Positions 63,159 to 64,000 of a DNA stretch of 64,000 nucleotides are shown one piece after another (the stretch's first letter is position 1; each line of letters opens with the position of its first letter). The translations under genes were made by a program, and so were the position numbers. Source of the DNA: Roseovarius dicentrarchi (lineage in GTDB: Bacteria > Pseudomonadota > Alphaproteobacteria > Rhodobacterales > Rhodobacteraceae); NCBI RefSeq assembly GCF_003316635.1, contig NZ_QNQP01000002.1, positions 62,001-126,000 of the forward strand, written 5' to 3'. Below the pieces are notes generated by a model. It saw nothing but the letters and a program-made list of their open reading frames with translations, searched no databases and was not told the origin of the DNA.

Positions 63159-64000
63159 TCACGATTTCACGCGGCGCATATCCGGGTCATAGAGCGGGTC
63201 CATATGGACCTGGCACGGCACCCGCCGGGTTGCGACTTCGAGCTCGTATTCGCCCGCCTCGATATAGGCGCGGTCCACCCCATCGGGGCAGCGGACATAG
63301 CCGTAGCCGATGGATTTCTGAACCGTGTAGCCATAGCCGCCGCTGGTCAGCCATCCGGCGCGCGCGCCGTTGCGATAGATCGTCTCGCGGCCCAGAAGCA
63401 CGATGCCGGGATCGACGGTAAAGCCCGCCATCATCTTGCGCACGCCGCTTTGCTTCAGCGCCTCGGCGGCGGCGCGGCCCTTGAAACCAACGTCCTTGCC
63501 CAGCTTGACCGCCCAGCCCAGCCCGGCCTCCAGCGGGGCGTGATCCGGCCCGATATCGGAGCCCCAGGCGCGATAGCCCTTTTCCAGTCGCAGCGATTCA
63601 ATCGCGCGGTAGCCGGCGTCGATCAGCCCATGCGCCGCGCCGGCCTTCATCAGGGCGTCATAGACGGTGGTTGCAAATTCCACCGGCAGATGCAGCTCCC
63701 AGCCCAGCTCGCCAACATAGGTCACGCGCAGCGCCGTGACCGGGCAGCCGGCGATGCCGATGGTGCGCAGGGTGCCGAAGGGAAAGGCGCCGTTCGATAC
63801 GTCGCTTTGTGTCACCTGTTCCAGGATAGCGCGCGCGTTCGGTCCCATCAGCGACAACACCGCCTTGGCCGAGGTCACATCGAACAGCTGGCAATTCATG
63901 CCCGCCGGGATGTTCCGGCGGATCCAGTCGAAATCATGCGTGGCAAAGCCGGTGCCGGTGACGATGTAATATTCATCCTCGCCGGTGCGCCCGATGGTCA
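63159..64000 (-). CDS. GcvT-domain dehydrogenase/aminomethyltransferase, C-terminal part (5' end outside window)
   Basis: The frame is open to the window edge and encodes at least 280 residues of a GcvT fold: EDEYYIVTGTGFATHDFDWIRRN, a MGPNARAILEQVT segment, GELGWELHLP and the C-terminal ARAGWLTSGGYGYTVQKSIGYGYV barrel. In Rhodobacterales such C-termini belong to dimethylglycine/sarcosine dehydrogenase-like proteins with an N-terminal FAD domain, which pass a one-carbon unit to tetrahydrofolate. The N-terminal part is not in view, so a stand-alone T-protein is possible though the sequence favours the fused type. Confidence 0.85.
   Translation of the reverse strand, partial: TIGRTGEDEYYIVTGTGFATHDFDWIRRNIPAGMNCQLFDVTSAKAVLSLMGPNARAILEQVTQSDVSNGAFPFGTLRTIGIAGCPVTALRVTYVGELGWELHLPVEFATTVYDALMKAGAAHGLIDAGYRAIESLRLEKGYRAWGSDIGPDHAPLEAGLGWAVKLGKDVGFKGRAAAEALKQSGVRKMMAGFTVDPGIVLLGRETIYRNGARAGWLTSGGYGYTVQKSIGYGYVRCPDGVDRAYIEAGEYELEVATRRVPCQVHMDPLYDPDMRRVKS

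Overview
The window reads as an ordinary chromosomal segment of a high-GC alphaproteobacterium, most likely a marine Rhodobacterales (roseobacter-type) organism. Signs of this are the Irr-fabA-fabB-fabI block, a TRAP-type malonate pathway, two TRAP systems within 9 kb, a c2/c550-like cytochrome, a GcvT-type methylamine/betaine dehydrogenase fragment and a recurring intergenic motif (GG-A/G-TATTT...CAAGAAAA). Both ends cut through genes. I see no rRNA, CRISPR array, insertion sequence or prophage. There is one tRNA gene, tRNA-Ser(UGA).

Layout. 1-7.4 kb: Ppx/GppA phosphatase and RlmE, a secreted fasciclin protein, a very large disordered protein, thiamine pyrophosphokinase, an EamA exporter and L-serine dehydratase. 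7.6-13.5 kb: a tightly overlapping operon for a BMP-type nucleoside/nucleobase ABC importer ending in a CodA-family deaminase whose residue equivalent to CodA Asp314 is Cys, a signature of 5-methylcytosine deaminases. 13.7-15.4 kb: cytochrome c and a GlxA-type AraC regulator. 15.4-20.7 kb: an operon of a 919-aa PLP decarboxylase, an ATP-grasp ligase and a C45 Ntn-hydrolase, which looks like an uncharacterised make-and-break pathway for an amide of a decarboxylated amino acid. 21-24 kb: a two-component system divergent from a secreted four-EF-hand protein. 24-33.6 kb: a TRAP transporter, then the malonate operon matPQM-matA-matB with divergent regulator matR and a perfect palindromic operator; the binding-protein gene matP carries an apparent frameshift.

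33.6-49.4 kb holds core genes: aroQ, rpsB-tsf, psuG, icd, fabI/fabB/fabA, irr and a quinone reductase. Between them lie a lower-GC polysaccharide pyruvyl transferase gene, a patatin phospholipase, a YejA-like binding protein, an entericidin-like lipoprotein and a FrnE-like oxidoreductase. 49.5-53.9 kb: an FKBP isomerase, then a coupled alpha/beta-hydrolase, Ser/Thr dehydratase and enolase-superfamily gene, then a PACE efflux protein. 54-60.4 kb: an AEC carrier and a chain of overlapping housekeeping genes (SPOR lipoprotein, DD-carboxypeptidase, tmk, holB, tatD, PhnP-like hydrolase). 60.6-64 kb: tRNA-Ser, EutH-like permease, HisN-like phosphatase and the GcvT-type fragment.

Start sites were chosen from Shine-Dalgarno spacing, signal peptides and overlap with neighbours. 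All function calls come from motif and family recognition by eye; no database search was run.
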